A stretch of DNA of 61,817 bases from Spirogloea muscicola. Lineage: Eukaryota > Streptophyta > Zygnematophyceae > Spirogloeales > Spirogloeaceae. Where the stretch lies: contig WELB01000095.1 of the NCBI GenBank assembly GCA_009602725.1, positions 12,882 to 74,698 of the forward strand, written 5' to 3'. Position 1 is the stretch's first letter, and each line of letters opens with the position of its first letter. Positions 34,021 to 45,929 of this stretch are shown here, piece by piece. A program made the translations under genes and the position numbers. The notes under the pieces were generated by a model. It saw only the letters and a list, made by a program, of their open reading frames with translations. It ran no database searches and was not told where the DNA came from.

Positions 34021-34640
34021 TGAGACTATTGAGATCAAAGAGGTATTGAGCCCCCAAGTACTATACGACATCACTAGTCCTGCGGCGTTGATTACAGAAA
34101 TTCATCATCTTTCCTGGAGATGGAAGGTGGACATGCATCCTCAAGATCTCAACTTTCTGGCATTGTCGATGGTTCAGAACCAGAATCACACTGACATCCT
34201 ACGTACATTATCTGGTCGAGGTAAAAGCAGAAGGTTTGTGTCAACAATTTCTGGGAATGTCGATGATAAGCAATCATACACGTGATCTTATCAAAGCTAA
34301 GCTTCTTGGGATACTATCATAAAGTCCTCCCATGAGTCAGTCCTCCCATGAGTCAGTCATTCCTTAGGATAGATTATACGATCGAAAGTTACAGAAATGT
34401 CTGATCCGCAGCCAAATTATTGGTTGCCTCGTGGGTACTGATGTCACCCTAGGCACCTTCCTTTAGGTATTAAGTAGCCTTGTTTAGTTTGCACTAGACT
34501 TTGCCTGCACAATGTATTGGCTTGCATTGGCCTCCCATTCACTTCATGCGCCCCGCGCGCCTTCTCTCGTAACCATTTTTGGGGCAGTCCACGTGTTTTC
34601 AACAGCATGAGGTAGTCAACACCTGCGACCGACCGTGATC
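34021..34640. other. Low-GC stretch, no gene recognised
   Basis: An open frame of 79 codons (34046-34285, +) shows no motif. A short direct repeat cctcccatgagtcagt lies at about 34325-34360. Nothing else seen. Confidence 0.35.
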
Positions 34641-34649
34641 TTTGCATGC

Positions 34650-37260
34650 AAGAGCCCGGAGCTCAGCTAAGGGTGGCTCCTACAAGGGGGACGTGACTGA
34701 CAAGCCCGAGACACATTCTACTTTGTTGGGCCACAAGGGTCTAGCGAGGACGAGGAGGCCTACTCTGCAAACAAGTCAGCCCCTTGTTGGCGGGCTCGAT
34801 ACCGCTCGTCGAAGTTTGATCCCCTGGGTCTCGAAGTGCTTGACTGCGTGCAACATCTCTGTGTGTCTGAGCCCTGAGCTGTTCTAGCCTTGTCATCAGC
34901 CGCGCCATGCTTGCACGATGTGTCCTTCGGCACCAGCCTCTCCGCAGCAACATTCTGTGGGCAATTGAATGCCTCAACCGCGACAGGCCAAGCGCAGCAA
35001 TACCTCAGGTACATAAAGTGAAAGGTCCGCAGTGTATGGCCTGCAAGTTGCGCACTACCTATGGGACCTTCTTACTGCATTGTCAAGCGGCAATACAACC
35101 TTACGCATGCTGAAGGAAAGCAAGCAGCTTGGTGCAGGAGTGGAAGCAAGACCACAATGTGCTATTTGGTGCTACTCGGCGTGTTTGCTCTGAGGTACAG
35201 AGCACTGACCTGGCACGTTTGTGGTACAGGCGGCTGGCCAGCAGCTGGAACGCTGGATGATAAGGGACTCTCAGCTTCTTTGAGGACCTGCTCAGGTGTG
35301 CAGGGAGACTTTGTCAACACGACCCAATAATGACACAATCCGTGCGGGTCAGCAGTGATTCTGAACCAGCACACGCAGGACCGGCATTGTTCTTTCAGGC
35401 ATTGCCGTAGCGAAGAAGCACAATAAAGTTTGGGTGCAGTGGCCAGCATGGATGGACGAAGGATGCATGCGTGCTTGAAGAGTTCAGCTGTTATGTGTGC
35501 CAGGGAGCCGCCGGAGAAGACGAGGGGCCGGAGCCTCTCGAGCAGGGGTGCGAAACACATCAACGACGGCTCACAAAAGAAACTTTGAGAGGTTAGCAGC
35601 GTCAAGCTGACATCTTGCAGGATCAGGCTGACCCCGGCCTTCAGCGACATTGATGGCGGCTGCAGCTGCAGTCCAGCAACGGAACGGCCTTGGCCTGCTG
35701 CTCTGCACTCTGCTCTGTCGAGCACGTTAACGAAGTTCTTGGCCCCATTGGGTGCGTCGCCTCCTCTGCAGGCGTCTGCAGGTTAGAGAGCACACAGCAT
35801 GTGAACCTCTGTGCATCCTGTTGCCTTGCATTTGAGAGCCTCTAGAAAGCAGTGGCCTACGCCTTTGGGCACTGGACCACCACAAATAGACTTTCAGAGC
35901 TGTCTAGAACAGACGAGGGTGGTCAATGGTGGCCATCTGCAGGGACCTTGGCAGTAACAAGCTGATTGGGAATGGGAGTACGTGGGCTGCAGCCTGACAG
36001 TTGGCGCCGTGCGGCGAAAGTGCTTGATTGCAAGCCGATAGGAGACGATGACGGGCTGTTGCGTGCAACAGCCCCCTATTGTTCCCCATCGCCTTGCAAC
36101 GAAGGACCTCTCGCCGCACGGCGCCAACTGCCAGGCCGCAGCCCAAGCACTCCTTATTCACATTGCTGCCAAGGCCCCTCAGACGGCCACTCTTGACCAC
36201 CCACGTGTTGTCTTGACAGTTCCAAATTCTGATGTATTCTCAGTGGTGCAATGTCCGGAGGCGTAGGCTACCGTTCTCTTGAGGCTCTTAATGCAAGGCA
36301 ACAGGATGCAACTAGGTTCACATGTGTATGCTCTCTAACCTGCATGCACCTGCAAAGGAAGGCAGTACCAAACAATGGGGCCAAGAACCTCATTGACGTG
36401 CTCAACAAACCGGAGTGCAGAGCAGCAAGTCGAGGCCGTTCCGTTGCTGGACTGCAGCTGCTGCCGCCATCAATGCCGCAGAAGGCCGAGGTCAGCCTGA
36501 TCCTGCAAGGTGACAACTCGATGCTACTGACCTCTCGGATGTTTGATTCTGTGAGCCGTGGTTGATCTGTTGTACATCCCTGCTCGAGAGGCTCAGGCCC
36601 CCTCATCTTCTCCGGCGGCTCCCTGGCACACGTAGAACTTGGTTTCTCCAAGCACGCGCGCATCCATCGTCCATCCATGTTGGCCACTGTACCCAGGCTT
36701 GCCGTGCTTCTCCCCTTTGGCAATGCCTGAGAATGAATTGCAGGTCCTACGCGTGCTGGTGCAAAGTCACTGTTATTTTCACGGCCTGTGTCATCGTGGG
36801 GTCGATCTGACAAGGTGTTCCCTGCACGACAGAACACGACTTTAGAAGCTGAAAATCGCTCACCCTTCCACCATTCTCCAGCTGCTGAGGGCAGCCGCCT
36901 GCACCATGTACGTGCCAGGTCAGTGCTCTGTGCCTCAGAGCATACACGCCGAGCAGCACAAAGTAGCACCTTGTGGTCTTGCTTCTACTGCTGCACCAAG
37001 CTGCTTTCTGTCCTGACATGCGTGAGCTGTCCTGGTCAGTGTGCCCCTTGACGAGGCCGGTGAGGATGTCTGACAGGTAGTGTGCAGTCTGCAGGCCACA
37101 CAGTGCGAGCACTTGACCTCATGCACCTACGGCTAACCTGTTCTTGGCCGGGCGCAGTTGAGGCTTTTGGCTGCCCAAAAACCCCGCTGCCATTGCGAAG
37201 CTGGTGCCGGATTGCACACCGTGTCAGCACCTGATATGCGAGGCTGCCAGCATCAGAGTT
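34650..37260. repeat. R1 palindrome 2, longest
   Basis: The left arm (about 34650-36052) is R1 in reverse. The right arm (about 36075-37260) is R1 forward. The exact centre is GGGCTGTTGC/GCAACAGCCC with a 2-bp spacer at 36053-36074. Both arms carry exon B-like sequence (ATKDLSPHGANCQAAAQ), then an exon C-like block (LERLRPLVFSGGSLAH and its partner), then the 3' part. The TPX2-like exon is deleted from both. Arm identity is moderate. Confidence 0.75.
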
Positions 37261-37698
37261 CGCAGGACATGAGGCCCCCAAGCCTTAAGTGCACACCACA
37301 AGGTGGAGCCGGCTGCAGGGCCAACACGCATGTGGCAGTAAGAGGGGCGGCCGTGACATGCCTTGATGAAAGGCGCCGTCCACAGCGCAAGCAATTGGTC
37401 TGCGGGCACGGCCGCCGCGGCCGGGCGTGCTGCATGGCCGTGCCTCGCGGGCGTGGCCGCCATGTCCTCCAGCAGGGGAGCGGCGCAGGGCGTAGATCCG
37501 CAACGCGGCATGAGCCGCGGCGCTGGCAACCAGAGCCCCGAGCAGAGAGCTCCACGGAGGCGCGGCGCGGCGGGGGCAGGCTGAGGCCGCGCGGAGCGTG
37601 GTGGCGGGCGAGTGGCGCGTCGCGCACAGGTGGGAGGTGGGAGGTGGCCCGGTGGCTGGCCGGCGGCGAGCCGGAGCTGGGCAGCGGCGGCAGGCTGC
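37261..37698 (-). repeat. R1 5' module, copy e
   Basis: Reverse-oriented GC-rich 5' module, equivalent to 31370-31835, running into the large gap. Confidence 0.6.
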
Positions 37699-38510
37699 NN
37701 NNNNNNNNNNNNNNNNNNNNNNNNNNNNNNNNNNNNNNNNNNNNNNNNNNNNNNNNNNNNNNNNNNNNNNNNNNNNNNNNNNNNNNNNNNNNNNNNNNNN
37801 NNNNNNNNNNNNNNNNNNNNNNNNNNNNNNNNNNNNNNNNNNNNNNNNNNNNNNNNNNNNNNNNNNNNNNNNNNNNNNNNNNNNNNNNNNNNNNNNNNNN
37901 NNNNNNNNNNNNNNNNNNNNNNNNNNNNNNNNNNNNNNNNNNNNNNNNNNNNNNNNNNNNNNNNNNNNNNNNNNNNNNNNNNNNNNNNNNNNNNNNNNNN
38001 NNNNNNNNNNNNNNNNNNNNNNNNNNNNNNNNNNNNNNNNNNNNNNNNNNNNNNNNNNNNNNNNNNNNNNNNNNNNNNNNNNNNNNNNNNNNNNNNNNNN
38101 NNNNNNNNNNNNNNNNNNNNNNNNNNNNNNNNNNNNNNNNNNNNNNNNNNNNNNNNNNNNNNNNNNNNNNNNNNNNNNNNNNNNNNNNNNNNNNNNNNNN
38201 NNNNNNNNNNNNNNNNNNNNNNNNNNNNNNNNNNNNNNNNNNNNNNNNNNNNNNNNNNNNNNNNNNNNNNNNNNNNNNNNNNNNNNNNNNNNNNNNNNNN
38301 NNNNNNNNNNNNNNNNNNNNNNNNNNNNNNNNNNNNNNNNNNNNNNNNNNNNNNNNNNNNNNNNNNNNNNNNNNNNNNNNNNNNNNNNNNNNNNNNNNNN
38401 NNNNNNNNNNNNNNNNNNNNNNNNNNNNNNNNNNNNNNNNNNNNNNNNNNNNNNNNNNNNNNNNNNNNNNNNNNNNNNNNNNNNNNNNNNNNNNNNNNNN
38501 NNNNNNNNNN
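37699..38510. other. Assembly gap (812 N)
   Basis: Run of N. Any frame reported across it would be meaningless. Confidence 0.99.
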
Positions 38511-39930
38511 ACCCACTTCCAGGACCCTAGCCTCTCTGATTTGCGGCTGCTTAGCAGGGGTTACTGAGTAATTTGTAGCTGCTTTCTTTCTTTGTGTGCT
38601 TTGGTTTCTTAGCGCTTCCTCTGGCTTCCTCTGGCCCCCTTCTCGTTCTTTGTTCATTCTTTTTTGGGCTGGCTTGTCCAGCCCCTATCCTCTTAGCATT
38701 GGGCTTCGGGTTATGTTGCCCACTTTCCTCACTAGCTTCTGCCTGAACGGTGTAACGGCTAAGTGGCCTGCCTCTCGTTTCCTGAGCACGGCGCGCCGTG
38801 CCGCCCAGCCCACCCAGGGCGCGACATTAACCCACGGTTCTGATTCGCGGCCTCGCCCAGCCTCGTCGCCAAGCTACCCGGCGCCCAAATTGGCCGCCCC
38901 GTGGCCCGCCTTTCCGCGAGCAGGCTGTCGAGAAGTTTCGGGCCGCTGGCCAGCGGCGGGCGTGGCACCAACACGTCCGCCCGGGCAGCGCACACCGCTG
39001 CCGTGTCGCGCCATCCTGTTGTCAGCATGCCGGTGTTCAGACCGCTCAGATCCTGGCATTCTGCCAAAAGCCCTCCAGGCCAGCCAGCACGACTTCGTGA
39101 GTCCCTTTGCGCAGCAGGCATGCCGCAGTCAGCTGATTCGTGTGTCCTCCGGACTCATCTATGGCCATTACCGAGCTGCCGAGGTCCGCGGCTGCGCTGT
39201 CCACAAACGAGCACTAGAGTGCTGTCCACAAGTGGACAATGGGCCCGCCCAGTCTTCCCGACTCATCATTCTCTGTGCTCTCTGTATTCAGCGGTTGACG
39301 AGTATTAGCTTCGCCAGGAGAAGGATCCGTGCCAAAAGTTGGATATCTACATTTATGGATATGTTGATGAAGGAGAAGCAGTAGCCAGACAAGAACAGAC
39401 CAGACTCAAGCGAGTGCAAGCAAGAGCAAAGAAAGTGGAAGGTTAAGCAGCCCAAAAATACGAGTACCTGAGAGAGTAAGGCAATGCACTTGAATGAAGT
39501 GGAATTTGGCATGTCACACGGTGTGGCTTTGTATACACAGGCTGTGCCCATACTGGAACACAACTCATATGTAAAATAAGGCAGCGCACTAAGCGGTCTA
39601 ATAAAATACAGCAATCTGGTATTCAACCATCCACCTCAGCAATCCCCGCCGTCGCCTTCGGCTTTGCAGAGCACTAAAGTAGGATACTCAGATTGACCAA
39701 GCCTGGTTTGGTGGGTCTTCGCCCTTTCCCTCACTGAAGGCCGGCGCTGAAGAAAAACTAGTACAATTTGTTGTACAAGCTCTCTAAGAAATTGATATTG
39801 ACTATCAACATGCTTGGTACGCGAGCTGAACTTGGATGAGCAACCAGTGCAAGACTGCCCAGTGAATCAGTGTAGATATCGTGAAGGTTGATGGAGCCGA
39901 GTTCCAGCAGTAGTCGTCTGAGCCAAGTGA
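38511..39930 (+). repeat. R2 family copy 4 with SR insertion
   Basis: Begins with an SR copy (about 38530-38695). R2 follows at about 38745, with conserved frames SDPGILPKALQASQHDFVSP and VSSGLIYGHYRAAEVRGCAVH (about 39143-39205), then EQTRLKRVQARAKKVEG ending at about 39445, and the 3' end with tttgcagagcactaa. It is the most complete R2 copy. The ancestral product is not recognised; the last segment looks like a charged helix. Confidence 0.6.
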
Positions 39931-41797
39931 GGGACCAGCCTCTCAGAACCAGCTATCACTTAACAAGCAAGTGCCTTAACTGCGACAACCAAGCACAGCT
40001 TCGCGTTAGGTGCATGAGGTGGAAAATTCGTGGGGTACGGCTGCAGACTATGCACTACACATGGGACGTCTTTACCCGCCTCGACAAGCGGGACACTAAC
40101 CAGGACAGCTCAGGCATGCTAAGAACAGTAAGCAGCATGGTGAAGCAATAGAAGCAAGACCACAAGGTGCTACTTTGTGCTGCTCGGCGTGTTTGCTCTG
40201 AGGCACAAAGCACTGACCTGGCAGGTACGCGGTGCTGGCGGCTGGCCAGCAGCTGAAATGCTGGTAGTTGGGGTCTCGTCAGCTTCTTCTTTGACCTGCT
40301 CAGGGGTGCAGCAAGACCTTGTTAGCTCGACCTAACGATAAGACAAGCCGTGCAAGGCAGCAGTGGCTTTGCACCAGCACACGCAGGAATGGCATTGTTC
40401 TTTGAGAAATGCCATGGCAACGAAGCACGAGAAAGCTTGAGTGCAGTAGCCAGCATGGATGCACGCTGTGCAGCTGAGTCGAGTCCCTTACTGGTGTGGT
40501 TGAAAACGCTCCGGAAGGATGGCATGGGCAGCGGCTTGTGGATTAGACTCCTCCGCATTTCAGCCGTTCCTCCTCCTTCCGCTTTTCCACTTGGGCTTTC
40601 GTTGCTGCCAGCTTTTAAAAGCTGCGGAACTGAGCAACCTGCGCAGCCAGGGTGGTCTGCAGCAGTCAGCGAATGCTCGGCACCATCCGTCAGGGGCCTA
40701 CTGGCATTCCAGCCCTGGCAAAGCTCGTCTCTTAAGGTCGCTTTATGTGAGGGGAGACGGGAGAATACTGCCCAACCATGGTTGAGCACTTGAGCAGTTC
40801 AGCGCTGCGCTTGTTTACCTCGTTGTGTACAAGGTCTCTCCGTCGGGCGCGTGCAGCGCTGGCCAAAAGAGCAGGGCACCGGCACCCCATCGCAGAAGGT
40901 CTTGGCGCGGGCCTTTTGCGCGGCTGTGGCAAAGACACCGGCACACTTGGGCATTTCAGTAAGTGTGCCAGAGAGACGCAGAAAAAGATGTGGAGGGGCC
41001 TGAGCCTCCCGGGCAGGACTATGAAACACATCATCATTTGTTCACCCAAACGAAAGGTAGAGTCGATACATCAAGCATCCTATCTTCTTGCAGGATCAGG
41101 CTGACCTCTGCCTTCTGCAGCACAGTAGTCGGAAGTTCTTGGGCGGCAGCCTGACAGCTGGCCTCGAGCGGCGTAAAGTCCTCAATCGCAGGGCGAGGGG
41201 GGGCGATCGGGGGCTGATGAACAGCCTTGGCCCCAGCGTGATGAGCGCCGGCGAGCTTGTCGGCCCCGGGCCGGGTCGGGCAGGGGGTTGCAGTCGCCCT
41301 GGCCAAGATTTTGGACACCTGCACAGTGAAGTGGCGCAGGCCGTCAGAAACGACTGATCATCCCATGGCGTCGGCGGCGACACGGCGGGCGTGGCGGCAC
41401 GTCAGCGGGCAAGCCCAGAGGCTGCAAACCAGGAGGCCCGCAAGCAGCGCGGAGGGCCGGCTGCAAGGCACAGGCAAGGGGAAGGGCGCCGGGGCTTGCC
41501 TGGGCGGGGGCCTGGCGGAGCGCGAGTGGCCAGTCCTTGGGCGCGGCCTCCGCGGGCGAGCGTGCTGCCATGGCCGTGCTCGCGAACGTGGCCGCCATGT
41601 ACCGTGGCACCGGCGGCGCGCGCTTGGAGTCGGCGGCAACACCCGCGGCGCTGGCGACCAGGGCCGGCACCGGAGAGCTCGGCGGAGGCGCGGCGGCGGC
41701 GGGGGCGGAAGCAGGCCGCTTGGCGGCGGCGGCTGCCCTTATCAGCAGGAGGCTCAGGCCGGACAGCGGCGAGCAGGGGCTGGGCAGCGGCGGCAGG

Positions 41798-41829
<32 letters not shown>

Positions 41830-42600
41830 NGGTGGCGGCGGCGGCGGCGGCAGCGGGGCCGGGCAGCGGGGCGCGGGGGCGGCGAGGGGGCTGGAGGCGA
41901 GAGGGTTGGAATGGCGGCTGAGGGGCGGGCCCCCTGGCCTCTGTACTCGCCCGCTCCGGCCCCGGTCACTCAGTGCCCCTCCTCCACGCGGCCCGACCAG
42001 CGGCCCGGCGCGCGGCCCCGCCAAGGTCAAAGAAGAAAGTGCTCGCCCATTGAGAATAGGGGCTGGAACAACCAGCCCGAAAAAGAATGAACAGAGTACG
42101 AGAAGGGGGCCAGGGGAAGCGCTAAGTAACAGAAACAAAAGAAGAAAGTGCTCGCCCATTGAGAATAGGGGCTGGAACAACCAGCCCGAAAAAGAATGAA
42201 CAGAGTACGAGAAGGGGGCCAGGGGAAGCGCTAAGTAACAGAAACAAAGCTGCTACGAGACACTCAGTAACCCCTGCTTCGGGCAGGTCAAAACCCCACC
42301 GCATCTTGGCCCCTGGGGCCCCACGAATCTCCCGGCGCCAGCCCCGCCAAGGTCAAAACCCCGGGCACCTTGGCCAACGGATCTCCCGCGCTTTTCCTCT
42401 TCCCGCCAGCCCGCGCGCGCCGGAACGCCACCGGCTCGGCGGCTCCCGCGCGTGGCCCCCGCTAACGCTGGCTGTCCACCTCGGCTCACCGCCGTTGCCA
42501 CATGGCATGCCCTGCTTCTCAGCCTTGTTTGGCTCAGCAAGGGCCTCCCGCTTCACACCTGGAGGTCCAATGATCAAGTTCGGACTTGAACATTCCCACT
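39931..42600 (-). repeat. R1 family copy d, most complete minus-strand copy (TPX2-like)
   Basis: Mirror of copy c. From right to left: upstream region 42250-42600; 5' module about 41340-41800 (VPRYMAATFASTAMAARSPA); exon B about 41095-41325 (VSKILARATATPCPT, ... LQKAEVSLILQ); exon C about 40825-41040, ending LLASAARARRRDLVHNE; TPX2-like exon about 40500-40650 (AEMRRSLIHKPLPMPSFRSV, with an upstream frameshift). The 3' part runs to 39931. The conserved encoded residues in c and d, despite many silent and indel differences, suggest past coding function. Frameshifts and an A-run with N at 41798-41830 break this copy. Confidence 0.5.
42029..42250 (-). repeat. Tandem pair of SR repeats
   Basis: Two head-to-tail SR copies of about 109 bp each (tgctcgcccattgagaatag at about 42040 and again about 109 bp later), nearly identical, inside the upstream region of R1 copy d. 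High identity points to a recent tandem duplication. Confidence 0.85.
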
Positions 42601-42614
42601 CCTAAGCCTGCCAC

Positions 42615-44215
42615 TAACAGGCTGCGGCGCCACTAACCTGCTGCTGCCTGCTGCTGCAGCCTGTCACCGCAGCCCGCCGCCGTGGTGCATTCTCGGGTTC
42701 TCTGTAAGGAACCCATGGCTGCTCCCTGCGGGGACATCTGCCCGCTTGTGCCCAGGACGTGGAGACGCCACCCGTCGGCGGCGCCTCAGGCAAGGCATCC
42801 CGCTGCAATCTGTACGTAGTGCTTATTGTGTGGGGGATCTGCTCCCTAATCCCCAACGTCCAAAGCCAACAACGGCGTGCTAATCCCTAAGTGCTTGTAT
42901 ACGGGAGGATTTCTCACAACGAGGCTGACAAGACTTGTGCTTCGCTTTAGCCTGAACTTTTTGAGCTCAGAAGCTTCCAGGCAGGCACATACATCGATGC
43001 AGACCCAATCATCAGCCCAAGTGAAGAATTGCGAGCATGGACGCCATATCTGGAACAACAAGGGCAAATTGTCACCATGCTCCCTGACCAATCTGCTATA
43101 GTGGCGAGACAGCCGAATATAGCAGCAAGTACACGTTCTATTGCTGTTAGACAAGACGCTTGATATTTGCGGTGCCTTTTATGCGTGATGAAGAAGCCAA
43201 AGCAGCTGTCTCATTAGCAGAACGACTTCTGAGGAGCAAGTGTGGCTGTGCCCTTAGCAGAACGGTCAGCCACAAGACGCATCCACAACGTCCCTCCCAC
43301 CTCAATGCTGCGTGATGAACACTTCAACCAACCGCACAACATGCTGCATATTTCGTTTGCGTTCTGAACCTTGTTGAGGCATGCTAAGTGTATCAACAGT
43401 ATGAATTCGCCAAAACCTTGCGGCTGGCCATCATCTTTGCAGGCAAGAGCCCGGAGCTCAGCTAGTGGTGGCTCCTCCAAGGGGGCTGTGACTGACAAGC
43501 GCGAGATTACTTCGTTGGGCTAAAAGGGTTCAGAGAGGAGGCCTACTATACAAACGGGTCAGCGACTTGACAGCGGGCTCGATAGCCGCTCATCACCGAT
43601 CCCCTGGGTATCAAAATGCATGAGCAGTTGCAAGACTTCTCTGTCTGAGCGCTGAGCTTTCCCAGCATTTCCATTGGCAGCGCCAATGTATGCAAGTGGG
43701 CACCAGCCTCTCGGCAGCGGCTATTGTGAAGGCAACTAAATGCCTCAACTGCGACAAGCCAAGCGCAGTATTAGCCTTAGATGCATAATGTGACATGGTT
43801 GCAATTTATGGCCTGCAGATTGCGCACTACCCCTTGGGCGTCTTTACCGGCCTCGTCAAGCGACACAACAACCAGGACAACGCAGGCATGCTAAGAGAAG
43901 TGAGCAGCTTGGTGCAGCAGTAGAAGCAGGAACACAAAGTGCTTTCAATATGTGCTGCTCGGCGTGCTTGCTCTGAGCCACAGAGCACTGACCTGGCACG
44001 TTCGTGGTGCAGGCGGCTGGCCAGCAGCTGAAATGCTTGGATGATGAGGGATTGTCAGCTTCTGTTTGAACCTGCTAAGTGTGCAGGGTGACCTTGTAAC
44101 CGATCATGACACAAGCCGTGCGAGACAGCAGTGGTCATGCACCAGCACACGCAGGACCGGCTATGTTCCCGTAGCCGAGAAGCACGAGAAAGCATGGGTG
44201 CAGTGGCCAGCATGG
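42615..44215 (-). repeat. R1 3' part, copy f (reverse)
   Basis: Equivalent to 8660-10390 in reverse, including the distal tail with the ctgctgctgcctgctgctgc run (about 42640). It ends at about 44215, at the centre of palindrome 3. Confidence 0.65.
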
Positions 44216-45340
44216 ATGCACTCAAGCATCCTTCATCCATCCATGCTGGCCACTGCACCCAAGCTTTCTCGTGCTTCTCTGCTAGAGCAATGCCCGAGAC
44301 AACAATGCCGGTCATGCGTGTGCTGCTGTAAATTAACTGCTGACTTGCATGGCTTTTCTTATCGTTGAGTCAAGCGGACAAGGTCTCCCTGCACACCTGA
44401 GCAGGTCCCAAAGAAGCCGACGATCACTCAATTTCCAGCGTTTCAGCTGCTGGCCAGCCGCCTGCATCACATACATGCCCGGTCAGTGCTCTGTGCTCAA
44501 AGCAAACACGCCGGAGCAGCACAAAGTAGCACCTTATGGTCGTGCTTGTACTGCTGCACCAAGCAAGCTGCTTACTGACCTCAGCATGCAAGAGCTGTCC
44601 TTGTTTTTGTGCCACTTGACGAGGCCGGTGAAGACGTCCCATAGGTGGTGCGCATCTGCAGGCCATGCACCGCAGACCTTTTACCTCATGCACCTAAGGC
44701 TGATTCTGTGCTTTGTGGGTCGCGCTTGAGGCTTTTGGTTGCCCACAAAATTTTGCTGCCGAGAGGCTGGTGCCGAATTGCACAATGTGCAAGGACCTGA
44801 TATGCGAGGCTGCCAACATCAGATTCGCCTGCTTGTTCTGCTGCATAGTCACTGCTGACTTGCTCGGCTTGTCTAATCGTTGGGTCAAGCGGACAAGGTC
44901 TCCCTGCACACCTGAGCAGGTCCCAAAGAAGCCGACTATCCCTAGACTTCCAGCATTTCAGCTGCTGGCCAGCCGCCTGCACCACATACATGCCAGGTCA
45001 GTGCTCCGTGCCTCAAAGCAAACACACCGCAGTAGCACAAAGCAGCACCTTGTGGTCTTCCTTCCACTGCTGCACCAAGCTGACTGTGATTCTAGCAAGC
45101 GAGAGCTGTCCTGATTTCTGTGCCACTTGACGAGGCCGGTGAAGACCTCCCATAGGTGGTGCGCATCTGCAGGCCATGCACTGCACACCTTTTACCTCGT
45201 GCACCTAAGGCTGATTCTGTGCTTGACTGGTCGCACTTGAGGCTTCTGGTTGCCCACAGATTTCTGCTGCCGAGAGGCTGGTGCCAAAATACACACTGTG
45301 CAGGACCTGGTATGCGAGGCTGCCAGCATCAGAGTTCGCA
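43440..45340. repeat. R1 palindrome 3 with 515-bp tandem duplication
   Basis: The left arm ends gcagtggccagcatggatgc (about 44220). The right arm starts ccatccatgctggccactgc (about 44240), the same breakpoint as palindrome 1. In the right arm a segment is duplicated head to tail: actgctgacttgc begins at 44336 and again at 44851 (period 515). Each unit contains gtctccctgcacacctgagc. Confidence 0.75.
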
Positions 45341-45796
45341 GGACATGAGGCAAGCGGCGAGTGCGCAATGCAAGGTGGCGTCGGCGCAAGGCCAACAGTC
45401 ATATGGAAGCAAAACGAGGGGCCATGGCTTGCATGGGAAATAGCCATGCACAGCAAGCAGTGCTGTGCGGGCGCAGTGTCGCCGCGGCCGGGCATGTTGC
45501 ATGGCCGTGCCTCGCAAACGTGGCCGCCATGTCCTCCAGCAGTGGGCGGCGCGGCGCGTGGCTCAGCGGCATGGGCCGCTGCACAGGGCTCAGAGTAGAG
45601 AGCTCGGCGGACGCGCGGCGGCGGCGGTTGGGGCAGGAGCAGGCCGCGCGGATCCTGTGGCGAGGCGAGTGGCACGTCTCGTGCAGGCCAGGAGGTGGAC
45701 AGGTGGCTGGCCGGCGGCGAGCCGGGGATGGGCAGCGGCGGCAGGCGGCGGCGGCGGCGCGGAGGGCGGAGAGGCCCGCGGAGTGGCGGCGCGCAG

Positions 45797-45798
<2 letters not shown>
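45341..45798 (-). repeat. R1 5' module, copy g
   Basis: Reverse-oriented GC-rich 5' module. The layout (R1 3' palindrome, then reversed 5' module, then gap or homopolymer) is the same as at 34.65-37.7 kb. Confidence 0.6.
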
Positions 45799-45878
<80 letters not shown>

Positions 45879-45901
45879 NAAAAAAAAACCCCCCCCCCCC
45901 C
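45799..45901. other. Homopolymer block (A80, N, A9, C13)
   Basis: 45799-45888 is A except for N at 45879, followed by C 45889-45901. It sits where other R1 copies have GGC-rich sequence. More likely an assembly or sequencing failure than biology. Confidence 0.7.
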
Positions 45902-45929
45902 GGGGCCCGGCATTGGACCACGGAAATCT

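Noticed and set aside
37158-38657. Long ORFs across the 812-N gap
   Set aside because: Most residues are unknown. The frame is an artefact of N translation.
41798-45888. Poly(A) runs as retroposon tails
   Set aside because: They lie inside the GC-rich 5' module, not at a 3' end, and each ends with N. An assembly fault is more likely.
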